Origin: Hofstenia miamia
Taxonomy: Eukaryota > Xenacoelomorpha > Acoela
Direction: 5' to 3'
Assembly: GCA_004352715.1 (NCBI GenBank)
Contig: SCFE01000114.1
Coordinates: 1,277,865-1,341,864 of the forward strand
DNA length: 64,000 nt
Part shown: positions 12,353 through 24,440 of the stretch, one piece after another
Numbering within the stretch: position 1 is the stretch's first letter
Layout: every line of letters starts with the position of its first letter
Notes under the pieces: generated by a model
Seen by the model: only the letters and a program-made list of their open reading frames with translations
Databases searched by the model: none
What the model was told of the DNA's origin: nothing
Position numbers and translations under genes: made by a program

Positions 12353-13640
12353 CAGACACTAACTGAGATCCAGACCATTTGGTCTGACATAAAAGCCGAC
12401 TTCAGCCCTGAGTCTGATTGGCCCTGCCTAGACATAGTGAACCCCTCACACCACTATCATTCATCTATTGAAAGAGCACTTAGAGACATTAAAGTTTCCT
12501 ATGATACCCAAGATCAGAAGAATTTCAAAGAACGTTTATTTGCTGAGAAAAATGTACCCAACATCTACTCCTGTGGCACCATCTGGATCCTCACCATCTA
12601 TTTGACAAAAGAACCCCAGTTACAAATCCTGATGACGCATGAGAAGCATTCATCTCTTACTAAACTAAAAATCCATGAAATCACAGTCTGCCCCCTATCA
12701 TGGAAAGTTAAAAACTGGTTACTATACAAATGCAATCCTCCCTCTTCTCCAGGGAAAACTAAGCGCCCAATGGATAAATTCAAAAAGTATTATGCCCAAC
12801 TGGTGGGAGTGACCAGTGTAACCAGCAAGATGTCCATCATTTTAACCAGCAATCAACTTGGCATTTGTCTGTTGGACATAAACATTTTCTCTGACATTGT
12901 AAAGAAATATATGTGGGGTGTGACTGTGGAAACCAAGCTTGCAATGTTCCACTCAGACAACCAGATGATTTGTAGAGTGACTGCCAGGCTCCACTCATCA
13001 ATTCCTGGACAGGATCCAAAGGCACAATCTCCCCACAAGAATTGAATCCTTCTTCCAATTGTACCAACTTAGATATCTGGAATGTGGTTATGGGCAATTC
13101 ACCAAATCAGCTTGGCACATCAACAAGGAGGGAAAAATCATTCCCATCACTATTTTTGATCAAGTGATGTGGACGCCCAAACAGTTTTACAGGGAAGAGG
13201 AACTACTGGCATCCTCAGTGGTACAACTTTCACCCCACGTTCATGAGCTAATCAAGAGAGTGAACTTGGAAAAATTCAGCAGAAAGGCACTATCCCCCAA
13301 GCCAACATCTCAATGGTCAGTAACCAAGGATGAATGGATATTTATGATCAAACATGACCCTAGCAAATTTCTAGAGGATCTCACCATCCAACAGAGAATT
13401 TTGGCTGATTGCCATGACAAAGACATTCTCTCACTAATGAAATGGTGTCTCACCAAAATGTTCACCAAGGAGGAGATGGTCATTCTGCAGTCCTCAGGGC
13501 AACACATAGCTCTGGATGTGGAATGCACCACTGCCTGTGTGCGCATCTCTAACCAACAGATAGAACACTTGTGGCAGAAAGGATTAAGAGGAAAGTTTTG
13601 GGACACAATAAAGGAGGCAAGAATAAATTACCCAGTCATG
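12353..13640 (+). mobile_element. Second partial copy of retroelement ORF3
   Basis: It aligns without indels to 9711-10998 at a constant offset of 2642. It begins mid-ORF at the N and ends at 13640 (after CCCAGTCATG), where it diverges into unrelated sequence. It carries the same frame break as the first copy (13045 to 13059). The first 860 bases differ at only a few sites, and differences then cluster after about 13300. Most differences fall at former CpG sites. The 5' edge is an assembly edge; the 3' edge is a real breakpoint or truncation. Confidence 0.85.
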
Positions 13641-15796
13641 GAGCCAATTACCAAGGTGATGGAGCCATGTGACGTTTCCTCTTCAGTTCTTCTGTGGGCT
13701 ACTGCCCAAAGCTGATCTCCACAACACAGTTCCCCTCCTTTGTGAACAGTGACTGAATCCACTGCACCATCTCAGCTCAAATGGAACTAATTATGTGTAC
13801 CTTACTTTAGCTCAGTGCGTGCACTCAAGTCAAGTTGTAACTGACTTAAACTCAATTTTGTAAAGTGTTTGTTGATTTGATTAAGTAAAGCAACTGGGCA
13901 TTGACACTAACTGCATTGAAATAATATTAAGGTAGCCATTACCATAAAATTATTGGCTTTGTAATTTAATTAATAAGACTGCAGTTTCCTATACTTACAT
14001 TTAATAACGATACATGTAAGGTCATTTATTTGGTCGATTATAGTCAAGTCTCCTACTATTAAGAATATATATATTCCTAGGTTTTGACTATCCAATTGTT
14101 TCAAGCATTAATTATTTCATACATGTACAGATTGATAGTCAGACTAGGCAAGAATCGAAAAACTCCTAACTGTAATGTAAGTGCTGTTTCATGACTGGCA
14201 TAAAGACCCTTCGAATCAATCCCGTGATGGAATCCAGCCACTACTCAACACAACTTGCCTAGCTGCACATTTTATTAAATAATCAAACCAGATAAATGTA
14301 GAATGAAAATAAAATAAACTCCGAAGAATTTATTGTTCATCAAATTTCTAGTTAGTTCAAAGCTATTTATTTAAAATTTCTAAAGTACCTGCTGATTTTG
14401 AATTTCAAATAATTCTTCTGCCAATATGGCTGTTCATATGTAAGTGTAATTTCGCTCATTGCAATTTGTCAAATGTTACTTGATCAGCTAACAAGTTTTT
14501 CTTAATTTGAACAATATTGTAGCTTAGTTGCATCTTACAAAAAATGAATAGAATCATTAACTAAATTTTACAATCATATTTTTGATTATCTTTTAATCAC
14601 TATAATCATTCGACGTTAATCCTTCGTTTGTTGCAGCTATTATTTTTGGGATGATGCTACATTAGCAAACTTTTAATGAATGAACATTAGAAAATTACAA
14701 TAAAGTACAAACTACAAAATAATTAAAATAATTTAATTTCTATTTCAAATCTTAACAGATTTTTGAAGCAATGCTATATATTTCAAATATAAAGAGTAAC
14801 ATCACCATCTTTTTAATTGAAGTAGGAAAAAATTAACCAATATTAACTGAGAGTGTATGCAAACACTATCTACACTTCACAAAGTTTATATGTTGTTGAT
14901 GATAAAGGCTTAGAATTTCCCTAAATCCTCCACAACAATAGAGTAATATTGTCTAGGAACTAATTTCTAATTCACAAAATCAAACATTAAATTGCAATTC
15001 TTCCCATCTAAAAAATTAAGGTGTTCTATAGATTTCTTTTTCACATAAGAGTACTTTGTAAAAATTCAAACTTGATGAAAGCCTTCCATTAGTGCTTGCA
15101 TCAATTGCCATGCTAGCTTAGGAAATTACTGTCACTAAGACATGCTAAGAAGACATTAATATCTGTTGCTTAGGGTTGCAACTGAGAACATTTGACTAAA
15201 GATTCCAAAAAACTAGCAAATGGAAGAATTCTATAATAGAATCAGAAAATGAAACTTGATTTTACATATATGTAAAATATATTTACATTACAAAAAATTT
15301 TAATAACAAGGAATTTTAACAAGAAAAAACCCTCAAACTTTTGTATTTAGAAATTTGACAATTTTGCAATATTCAAATTTACAGTTAGCATTGTTAAGTT
15401 AGTAATAATTCATTTTTCATGCGTAAAATTTTGTTTTTATATTATACATATTTGCAAAACTACAGATTTTATATTTTTCTAGCGAAGTTTAGTATTTTGC
15501 ACCAAGTATACGCGAACGAGGGTTTAAAAATTTTTATTGGAATTTCCTTAATTATAAAATTCGACTAGTCCTAATGTTAAAGTTGTAGCTATTAATGGAT
15601 ATATTTTACATAAGCGTTTGTAAATGCATGTTAATGTAATGCCAATAAAAACCAAGTTTTTCATTGTGCCCAATATACAATATGGAATATTACTATATTA
15701 TTGTTTTTCATATACTAAAACTACATCTTTAGAATCCATAAGAAAATTTTGCGTATTAAGTGTAATATGAAAGTGAAGTTGAATAGGTACGGATTG
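13641..15796. other. Non-coding stretch; CpG-poor to CpG-normal transition
   Basis: No gene was recognised. CpG is rare before about 13.8 kb and common after about 14.0 kb (for example 13981-14225). The first 150 bases are GC-richer and may be the tail of the preceding repeat. Confidence 0.5.
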
Positions 15797-16030
15797 GGCG
15801 TTATTGTACTTTAGGGGACCCAGTTTGAGTGACGTCATAAAATGGGTATTAAACTCTAACCTTAACCCTAACCCTATTCCCCAACCAATGCAATTATATT
15901 GCATTTCATTTTGTTGATTAATTTTTTGCAAAATTTTTAAGTTTTGGGGTAGGGATTAAGGTTAGGGTTAAAGTTTTATACCCATTTTATGACGTCACTC
16001 AAACTGGGTCCCCTAAAGTACAATAACGCC
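15797..16030. mobile_element. 234-bp MITE with long TIRs, telomere-like repeats and 8-bp TSD
   Basis: The ends are inverted copies: it starts GGCGTTATTGTACTTTAGGG and ends with the complement, CCCTAAAGTACAATAACGCC. Inverted identity continues through a GTGACGTCA motif, then more loosely into CCTTAACCCTAACCC on the left and its complement on the right, leaving about 60 bases of loop. ACGGATTG at 15789-15796 and at 16031-16038 is a perfect 8-bp target duplication, the size made by hAT-type transposases. It has no coding capacity. Confidence 0.9.
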
Positions 16031-16038
16031 ACGGATTG

Positions 16039-16600
16039 AAGGTGTTTATTACACAAATTTTTGACTGATCTTAGTTTTTGTAAATTGGATTAATGGATTT
16101 TAAAAAATGGTATTTTCCTCAAATTTTCTGCAAGCGGCAAAACGGACTATACCGTTAATTCGGTGTAATTAGCTATTAATTAAATCTAAAATTAAAAGCG
16201 AAAATTTAATTAAATTATAATGATTCAGAATTTATGAAGTATTAACAATAACATACAAAACTAGTAAATAGAGAAATTTATTGACGAAATTATCTAAAAT
16301 TAGTAGTATACGAAAATAATGAGCAATCCCTGAAATAATTTGATTTACTTTAGTCATTCCCACATTCATTTGATTTTATTTAAGTTGTGTCTCAGTATAT
16401 ACATGCGAAACGTGTGCACTTGTCGTGATGAATTCACTCCTTACAAATTTTCGTGTGCTGACAACACAGTACAGCTCCAAGATTCCCATCGCACCGGAGC
16501 TTTGGAATCATATCAATGCCTTCTCATACTTGTACAGTTTGTTTTGCTAGTGTGTAGCCACAATATGGTAGTTGAGTAGGGATTCTCGTGCATGAATTTA
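16039..16600. other. Non-coding flank with a possible small ORF
   Basis: An open frame at 16340-16579 has moderately good base composition after 16400 but no recognisable domain. It could be an upstream exon of the ORF at 16636, though I cannot find a convincing splice pair. Confidence 0.25.
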
Positions 16601-16635
16601 ACAGAAACTGATCATATGAACCAGATGCACTAAGA

Positions 16636-16926
16636 GTGATACAGGAATTTTTCTGCCGTGAGTACTTTGAGAACTTTCATATTTCACACGAATTGGATGA
16701 AATCGTCATGATGGTGTCCAAGAAATTCCAAGAAGAAAGCAAGGCAATGAAGGCGGACAATTGTCGAAAGAAATCGTATGCTGAAGATCGTCAGTGGCTA
16801 AATGTGTTCAAGCGGAGAACGGCAACCACAGTGCAGAAGGATATCACATCAACTACCTCTGAGATCGAGAAGGCTGGAGAACTTGTTGAACAGCTCAAGA
16901 GACGCAGTTGCTATGTCTTTCGTTAA
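16636..16926 (+). CDS. Hypothetical charged, helical ORF, possibly a terminal exon
   Basis: I do not recognise this protein. The 96-codon frame opens with GTG, not ATG; the frame extends a little upstream to a TGA near 16604. It would need an internal ATG (a pair at about 16708) or an upstream exon. The product is rich in Lys, Glu and Arg and predicted helical, with a Lys-rich middle and a C-terminal stretch (SEIEKAGELVEQLKRRS) of coiled-coil type. It ends at TAA 16924-16926. CpG and codon composition resemble the host genes nearby rather than the AT-rich background. It may be the last exon of a cytoskeletal or ciliary coiled-coil gene, a chance ORF, or a transposon remnant. Confidence 0.3.
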   Translation: MIQEFFCREYFENFHISHELDEIVMMVSKKFQEESKAMKADNCRKKSYAEDRQWLNVFKRRTATTVQKDITSTTSEIEKAGELVEQLKRRSCYVFR

Positions 16927-17808
16927 CAATAATAATTAATAGTTTAATGCATATCTTAAATGGCGTAGTTTGCTGTTGTTACGCCCAGTACCGGTACTTC
17001 CATTTTATTTTCATGTTATCGTATGATCAACAACTTTATCATGCCTCCGCAATAGCTGAATAATTTGCTTTTCTTTTTAAATTTATTGTTTATCACCTGT
17101 GTATGTGAGCAGCTCATATTGAGCTCTTTTCAGTTTAAATTTTGTCGTTCGTCCTTTTTGATAATGTTTTCTGCAAGCTACATGTATACCTTCAGTGTAT
17201 TGCTACAAACATACATTTTGGTAGAAAATCACACTGTCTGCTATGAATTTCCTCTGGGTGATTTTCAAGAATATACAAAAGGTATCTAAAACTGATTTTT
17301 TTGCCTTTGTGAGGAATATTACTTGAGGTCACATGTCATTAGGTCATTCTATGACTTGAGATCCCTAAAAAGTCACCATTTTCAGATCAATACAAGGTCC
17401 CTAATAAATTCAATCAAATGGTCAGTCTGTTTATGTATGTATGTATGTATGTACGTGTTCTGAAATATTTCCAAGCTCACTTTTGAAATGGGTATTACTT
17501 TATTATTTTTTCCAAAATATCAATAGAAAAGTTTCGCATTGCTTTCTATTGGATTGTTTTTGTTTAATTATATAAATATGTAGCCGGATATTTGTATGCC
17601 AACCATAAATAATGTAGTAAAATATATTCATATATATCGTGTTTAGCTAAAATATGTTTGTAAACACAAGAGCTAAACTAAAACTTCTTATTGATGAACC
17701 CAATTTACTCAGGCATCTTGGCAATTGATCGCCAATTTTGTTAATTCTAATTTTTTTTTTNAATTGGACTGTGCTAAAACCTTACATTATGATAATATAT
17801 ATACACTA

Positions 17809-17837
<29 letters not shown>
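16927..17837. other. Non-coding, with (TATG)n and (TA)n microsatellites and a single N
   Basis: A short TATG run lies at 17434-17452 and a long TA run at about 17796-17840. The single N at 17761 follows a poly-T tract and is probably an assembly join. No gene seen. Confidence 0.5.
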
Positions 17838-17842
<5 letters not shown>

Positions 17843-18972
17843 TATAATTTGTCTGGACTTATTAGGACTATTGCCAATCAGACAATAAAAGCTTCAAATA
17901 TAATGTAAAAATCAACAAATCACGCTGAGTAACAGTTCAAAAACAGTCAATATTTCTGTGGCCACCTTTCACTTCAATCACGCCAGCAACTTGTGGCATG
18001 CTGTCAACAAGATTGTGCAACACATCAGTAATTGTAGGATCGTGATGCCAAATATTTATGATCTTAGCTTATCAACTCTTGTTTGGTTATAATTGATTCT
18101 GCAGCCAACCAACGGGTAATGATGGCCCACGAGTTTTCTATTGGATTTAGGTCAGGGGTATTGCCTGGCCATCCAATAACTTGACATTAATCCTATCAAA
18201 ATAGTGCTTCACAAGACGAGCTGTGTGGCATGGGGCGCAATCTTGCATAAATATTCCCTCATAATCCGGAAACCATTTATGAAGTTGCGGCATCATTCTT
18301 GTTTGCATTACTTGTAGGTAAGATGTTGCATTCATGGAACCTTCGCAGGCATGGAGCCAACCAGTTCCATGATAGGAAACGTTCCCCACATAATGACCTT
18401 GGTCGGATGTTTCACTAGCTGCTGCACTGGAGCAGGTGACCTGATTGGCTACCAAACACGTTGTTGCAAAGCTTCCTGGCACTCGAAAGTTGACTCATCA
18501 CTGAAAGCAACCTTCCTCCACTCTTCCACAATCCAATTAGCATGCTGACGGGCGAAGGCAGGGCGCTTTTGTTTCATTTCATTTGTCTATCGTGGCACTG
18601 TTCGAGGCCTCACAGTATGGCAAACCATCTCATGGAGTCTTGTTCACACAGTACATGAAGAAGACGTGATGAGTGGTTCCTTACGTATAGTGTACACCAA
18701 GAATCGATCGTCTTGCGGGGTTGACTTCCTCTTAGCTCCACATTTCCCACGTCTATTAACAGTGAAGGCGCTTCCAGTAGCCATATTAGTCTTCACTCTA
18801 ACAACAGAAGTCTTTGAAATATTGCCGCGAGTGGCAATTACATATTGAGGCAAACTTTCACGCAACAACACTTCGATTTTCCCCACCTGTATTTGAGTTA
18901 AATTTGTGGATTTTAAACATTTTACAATGTCTGATTGGCAATGGTCCTAATAATATGTTCAGACAAATTTTT
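17838..18972 (-). mobile_element. Tc1-like DNA transposon, decayed
   Basis: The left end (17838) carries AATTTGTCTGGAC, TTATTAGGAC and TTGCCAATCAGAC. The right end (18925-18972) carries the inverted equivalent. The left end abuts a TA run, and Tc1 elements insert at TA. The transposase between them is on the minus strand. Confidence 0.75.
18080..18886 (-). pseudogene. Tc1-like transposase, frameshifted
   Basis: DDE transposase that would cut and paste the element through its TIRs. Reading on the minus strand, 18886-18644 encodes the second half of the DNA-binding region (KRKSTPQDDRFLVYTIRK). Next comes FSDESTFECQEAL near 18500 (first catalytic Asp), then FMQDCAPCHTARLVK near 18230 (second Asp). 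The WPG-type box with PDLNPIEN lies near 18150 in another frame. Several frameshifts and stops make it inactive. The N-terminal helix-turn-helix half is weak or missing. Confidence 0.8.
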
Positions 18973-19150
18973 ACATTGTGTCTGGCTTGGTAGTGTTTGA
19001 CTGAGACCAGTTTATATTGTACTGTAATGTAGGTTTATATGTTAACTTGCTGTAGTGAAAAGGGCATGAAAGGTAGGGTTATCGATCTATCATAAGAAAA
19101 TAAAAAAAATGAGGTGGTCCTAATAAAATGTCCCAGACAGTATATGTACA

Positions 19151-19185
<35 letters not shown>
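18973..19185. repeat. Second Tc1-type terminus and (TA)n run
   Basis: GGTGGTCCTAATAAAATGTC followed by CCAGACAGTATA (19112-19143) looks like the right end of a related Tc1 family. It lies outside the TIR pair of the element above. A TA run follows at 19158-19184. It may be a nested or solo end. Confidence 0.4.
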
Positions 19186-19189
<4 letters not shown>

Positions 19190-19865
19190 TAAGTAATATG
19201 GGTTTTATACTGAACGCCCGCGACCACCGATTTGCCCCATACTTAGCACCCGCAAGCAGTTCGGTCGGTTAACATCAAAAAAAGCCCAAATTAAGTATGC
19301 GTGATAGCTGTAGGGTTCATTTAATAGCCACACATCAAATTTGGGCTCAAGGGAAGCAATTCTCAAAAAATATATTAAACTGAAAAAAAAATGAAAAATA
19401 TTGTTGAAAAAATTGGATTTATTACCATTTCAACAGTTATGGATGCGTTTTAGAACTAATTTTTTACATTTTCAAAAAATGTAGGCGTTGTTCAATATCT
19501 GATGTTATTTTAAGGTCGATGTTCCCAATGAAAATGAGGTCCGCTTCCGACCATATCAAAAATTCCGATTTCAGCCGGAATATATGCGATATTGCGCAGT
19601 TTTTCATCAGTGTCTGTAAACAACATGCTTAAGCCATTTCTGGTGTCAAAATTTGGAAAAAGCGTGCGCAGGGTACAGTCCTGTTTCAAAATTTTACGTA
19701 GCGCCCATATATATTTGACAACCTTTACCAGAGCGCTCGTATATATTTGGTGATTTTATCTTAGCGGCCGTATATATATATATATANTTTACGTAGCGCC
19801 CATATATATTTGACAACCTTTACCAGAGCGCTCGTATATATTTGGTGATTTTATCTTAGCGGCCG

Positions 19866-19906
<41 letters not shown>

Positions 19907-19910
19907 TATT
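19186..19910. repeat. GCGCT/GCGGCCG-bearing repeat with a duplicated block at an N
   Basis: The stretch opens ATATATGCGCTAAGTAA and closes with an inverted form, TTAGCGGCCGTATAT, between TA runs. It may be a short TIR element inserted in TA repeats. The block 19693-19775 is repeated, apparently identically, at 19788-19870 across the single N at 19787. That pattern is what two unmerged overlapping contig ends produce. Confidence 0.5.
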
Positions 19911-20658
19911 TTCTTATATATAAATATTGTTGTTTATTTACTTTAGTTAAAGTGCTAGATCAACTTCACAGGAAACGCAATAAATTCATTTATTCGCAAA
20001 GCAGTGATTAATTAATTTCTTACTTTCCTTGTTATTGGTAATATGTAGCATAGTTTATTTAATTAGTTTTATCGTAAAAATGCTGTTTTGGATGTTTTGC
20101 GCGGGGTCCACATCTTTACGCTCAAAAGCAATTATTAGACTTGCAGCATTATAAACGTATTGACATAATATAATTATCCTGTAAATACATACACTTTAAT
20201 ATCAACTGTTTTAAACGAACACTGCTCAGGTCATAGGACACCAATTAACGTAAACTAGTAACAAATTTACGAGAATTTTCAAGAGAAGTATGTCGTTTGT
20301 CTGATGGGTTGTTTGACGAATGTTTGATAATGTATCTTCGCAACATGTTTGCAAAACAATTATTATTAATAGCTTGCTTGATCGGACGTTTGATAATGTA
20401 TCACACAACAACAATGTTTATAATCGATTTTTATTTCAATATATATTTTTTTAAATATATTTTTTTGCGGAATATATATTTCAAATTTACGTGTGATAGT
20501 TTTTTTAGCAACCATAGATTATAATAATTGCTATTAATACAAATGCATAGGTAGTAGGCTTTTTGTTATCTGCTTGAGCTTTATCACCTGATACACATAA
20601 GAAATGACATTGGATGAACTTTATTTACTTTTGCCATGAGTGCAATAACGTAATTGGT
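19911..20658. other. Upstream region of SmD1
   Basis: No coding sequence recognised. ORFs on both strands at 20226-20524 are AT-rich and featureless. The stretch contains CpGs and should hold the SmD1 promoter, but I cannot point to a motif. Confidence 0.4.
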
Positions 20659-20670
20659 ATTCTTTTTTAG
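20659..20670 (+). promoter_or_regulatory. Splice acceptor 3 bases before the SmD1 start codon
   Basis: TTCTTTTTTAG followed by AATATG places a strong polypyrimidine-AG acceptor immediately before the start codon. It implies either a 5'-UTR intron or a spliced-leader trans-splice site. Confidence 0.6.
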
Positions 20671-20673
20671 AAT

Positions 20674-21066
20674 ATGAAACTGGTTAGATTTTTGATGAAG
20701 CTCAGTCATGAGTCTGTTACAATTGAATTAAAAAATGGTTCTGTTGTTCAAGGCACAGTAACTGGTGTTGAGGTGACGATGAACACTCATCTTAAGAATG
20801 TCAAACTAACTATGAAAAATAGATCGGATCCCATTGCTATGGATGCCCTCACCATTCGAGGTAATAATATTAGACATTTCATTTTGCCAGATAGTCTGGC
20901 GTTGGACACTCTCTTAATTGATGACACTCCACGTGCTAAATTCAAACCAGGCTCAAGAGATAAGATGCGACCAGGCATGCGTGGACGCGGTCGAGGTCGA
21001 GGTGGTCCCAGGGGTCGAGGTCGAGGTGGTCCTAGAAGACCTGGCGGAATGGGTGGTCGTTTCTAA
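20674..21066 (+). CDS. SNRPD1: Small nuclear ribonucleoprotein Sm D1
   Basis: Core Sm protein of the U1, U2, U4 and U5 snRNPs. It forms the heptameric ring on the snRNA Sm site in complex with SmD2, where it works in pre-mRNA splicing. The 130-residue single-exon product begins [20 protein letters not shown], the conserved SmD1 start. The Sm1 fold covers about residues 10-40 and the Sm2 motif [20 protein letters not shown] about 62-81. The tail (about 98-130) is made of RG and GGPRR repeats, the usual site of symmetric arginine dimethylation. Length is close to the human protein (119). No intron interrupts the coding part. A possible AATAAA lies at 21337. It looks intact. Confidence 0.96.
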   Translation: MKLVRFLMKLSHESVTIELKNGSVVQGTVTGVEVTMNTHLKNVKLTMKNRSDPIAMDALTIRGNNIRHFILPDSLALDTLLIDDTPRAKFKPGSRDKMRPGMRGRGRGRGGPRGRGRGGPRRPGGMGGRF

Positions 21067-24000
21067 GTGTTATTTATTTGTTATGTCCAGGATTTTTTTT
21101 GAATATATCTAGTTTTTAGTTGTTTTCAAAATTATTTTTATTCGAATTGTTGAATCAAAATTCATTTCTAGTTTATCACACATTTATGTTATATTTATGA
21201 ATGTTTCTCACTTTATCATAAAATATCAAATTGTCTGTTTATTAAATGATGAATTTAATGATATACTAATAAGGGATGAAATTCTTTATTTCTTTATAAT
21301 GAAATTTTGTGTTTGATGTTCATCTGGATGTTCAAAAATAAATAGCTTAAAATGAATTTTTTCAAAAAGAATGTACTAATCTATGCTCAATTTTTATAAT
21401 TTAATTGGACACATTCTGTTTTCATTAATATTCACATCTCCAAGAGTTGTCTAAATGTTTAGTAGACTTCCTAATTATATTTTGAAGTTTTTTAAATTGG
21501 GGAATTCGAGATAAATTTAAACCGTTCCACTTCTTTGTGCCTATACCCTTTTGAGGTCTATGATTGGAAACAATAAAATCATCATGTCATAATCAATTTT
21601 AATTTGATAGACTCGTGTTTTGGAATGAAATATAGTAGTTGTACATTTTCCTAAGTGAAGTTTTTGTTTGTAGTTGTGAATTGTGATAAAATAGAATCCT
21701 GCAATATTGAAATTGGATAAAGATAATTGCATTGATCAATTGTTTATCTTTTTTCTCCATTAACCATTTTTCTAATTTTAGAAATATATTGATGAATATT
21801 TTACCCAATTTGTTGTGTAGAGGTATTATTTTTTCTGAGTACTCTTTTCAGAATTTTCGGTCTCTTGAACGGAATACTAACTGTTTTTGATTTACTGAAT
21901 GTGAACAACTTTATTTGACATTCAACATGTTGTTGTAAATATTTAGCGAATATAATTGCTTTCTTTTCTGTATTTATAAGAGAGGTATCATTAGCATATT
22001 GATTTGCAATAGGATCCATAGTATATAATGATAAATCACTACTCTGTAATACTACTTGATCTATATTGATATTTCAAAAGAAAATAATATCTATCCCGAC
22101 TGGTTCTCGACGATTTTCTAAGAATCTCATAATAAAATTCGCGTATACCAAATTTTTTGCTGTATTAATTTTTCTTTGTAAAATGTAAAAATTCATTTAT
22201 TTGAAAGCCTTGCTCTAATCTTGAAATGCAACCGCATGTGTTTTTTTTCAAATGTGGTTAGTTTTTAAGTGATTGATAATTTTGTTAAGGGAATTTTGTT
22301 TGCATTTTAAGTGAGATTATGATTTTGAACAGCATTGGGTCATCTCTCTTATGAGTTACTACATCAGTTGCTAATTTTACTGTTGCTCAAATGGGTCCTA
22401 AAAATTGATCCAATGAGATTTTTCCAAATTTTGAGATTGCTTTGCGTTCTGCTGTATATTGTTACTAATTGACATTTTTATTGTTAAAATTTAAAATTCA
22501 GAATGCATTAGTATCAATATTTCGCCTCCTATTTACGCAAAATTGGACAACATTAATCATACGTCAGCAGCTGTCGTAAAGTTTTTTATGCTAAAAAACG
22601 TTTATAATAAGAGAATAAAAATGCTTGCCTGAAAATGTAAATATTTATACTGGTTTTCATTAAGATTTTCAAAAAGATTTTCCAAAATATTGTCGTTAAG
22701 TTAACAAAAATTTAATACTTACCTAATGTTAGGTTAATTTCACACATGTTTTAGATTAATATTTTTTAATAGTGATAACTAGCAGTTAGGGGCTAGTGTA
22801 ATTGTTTAAGGATTTTATAAAATTACAATTTTTAATAAACTTGAACTTAGTCTTAGAACCTGTGAGTTGACTTTTTTAGGCTAGAGTCGGGTTGGAACCC
22901 TAACTCGCGAGTTCGAGTCTAGTTAGACTTATATTTAGACATTTTTCTCTGACTAACTATATATAACTGTGCTACCCTATATAAATACAGCATTTTAAAC
23001 TGAATCAGAGAAACTAAACCTAATGGCTTACAATGTGAGAGATATAGTGAAAGGTCGGTGGATTCTTCTACATTATAGGCAAAATTTGAAGAAAAATAGT
23101 ACTCGAACTCGACACGAATTTCGAGTAATCGCAGAGCCCTAACTAGGATTGTTTCCTAATATGAGTAGTCTTCAGAATTAAGTAGAACATTTGGTAATTT
23201 CAATTTTCGTGATATATTCATTTATTTCAATTTGAATTCATACATTTCTGTATATTGGTATGTCAACCAGCATTGCGAAATACAGACTTAAGCTTAGCCT
23301 TAACAATACATTCGTTATTTGCTTATCTTGACTTTACTAAATGTTAATGGGAAAACCTAAAACAACAAATGATTTTGTTAAATACGTTTGTAAATATTTA
23401 AGTGTTTTGAACCCCATATTAAATAATCACATCTGAAATATAATCATAGCATAGTAAATACGGAAAATTTCTTTTTGTATTGTAAAAGTAACTTGCATTA
23501 TAAACAGTAAGTGGAGTAATTTCTTTACTTTTTAATTTTGTCTAAATTTCCAGTAGCCACAATATGTTTCCATTGATTAGCTCACAATATTGGATAGCTT
23601 GAAATTCGTTAAATTTATTGCAAAGGGCATGTCATTACATTTTAAATGCGCTTCTGTCACAAAGGACATAATTATTTTGAGGTTGGCTGTCGCATTTTAT
23701 TCCCTAAAATAACGAAATATATTTCTGATAAAGACCTGTTTAAAACATTAATGTTCTACTATCCTGGTGCCAAACATGTAGCTGGATAGAAGATTACATG
23801 TAGAGGTAAAAGATATTCATTAAAAAGATCTTAGATAGAGCTTTGGGTTGTCCAATTTTTGACATCCATGAACTAGTAGCGCGGACATAACTTAGTCAAT
23901 AATTAAATGCGATGTTCCAGCAGAACAGTGCTCGGTGTCGAAAATCCAAAAAAGTACCTTATTGAATTGCTCAACATTGAAAGTTATTTGCAAAGGTGTT

Positions 24001-24432
24001 CAAACTCCATTCAATAAACGTTGAAAATGGATGAATGTGCTAGAATTCGTGTCTGCTGAAACTATCACTCGATCCTAAACACATTTTTCATTATAAATTT
24101 TCTTAACAAAATGTCAAATTCTAATATCTTATACATGTATATACATGTATACAGTCAAACCTCAGTTGTCTATACTATTAGAATACTCAAAATAGGGCAG
24201 TTAAAAATTGCGCCCTTGACGTATTTAGTAAAATGACCCTCCATTTAGGGTCCATTAAAAGTGCAACTTATAAAACATGCACTGTAGAAACTTTCAAAAT
24301 TGCGCACTGAAAAAATCCAAGTGCTTAAAATTGGTAAATTTTTGCTAGCTTATTGTAGACTATCTCCGCTTCGCCACTATATGCATTGAAATAATATAAT
24401 TGTTATATTGTCTCTACAATCTCTGACATATA
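21067..24432. other. Intergenic, with possible TIR fragments
   Basis: No gene recognised. Around 22783-23145 there is a candidate short element: AGTTAGGGGCTAG on the left and CCCTAACTAGG on the right, with ACTCGAACTCGACACGAA nearby. That last motif resembles the ACTCGAA-rich repeat at 29.3 kb. The remainder is AT-rich. Confidence 0.35.
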
Positions 24433-24440
24433 ACCATATG

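Noticed and set aside
9536-13606. Minus-strand ORFs repeated in both retroelement copies
   Set aside because: They are antisense shadows of ORF3 and recur only because ORF3 itself is duplicated.
15840-15980. Interstitial telomere
   Set aside because: The CCCTAA-like units are few, imperfect and symmetrical inside a MITE with a clear TSD.
22890-22930. tRNA gene suggested by GAGTTCGAGTC
   Set aside because: No A box, acceptor stem or cloverleaf can be formed around it.
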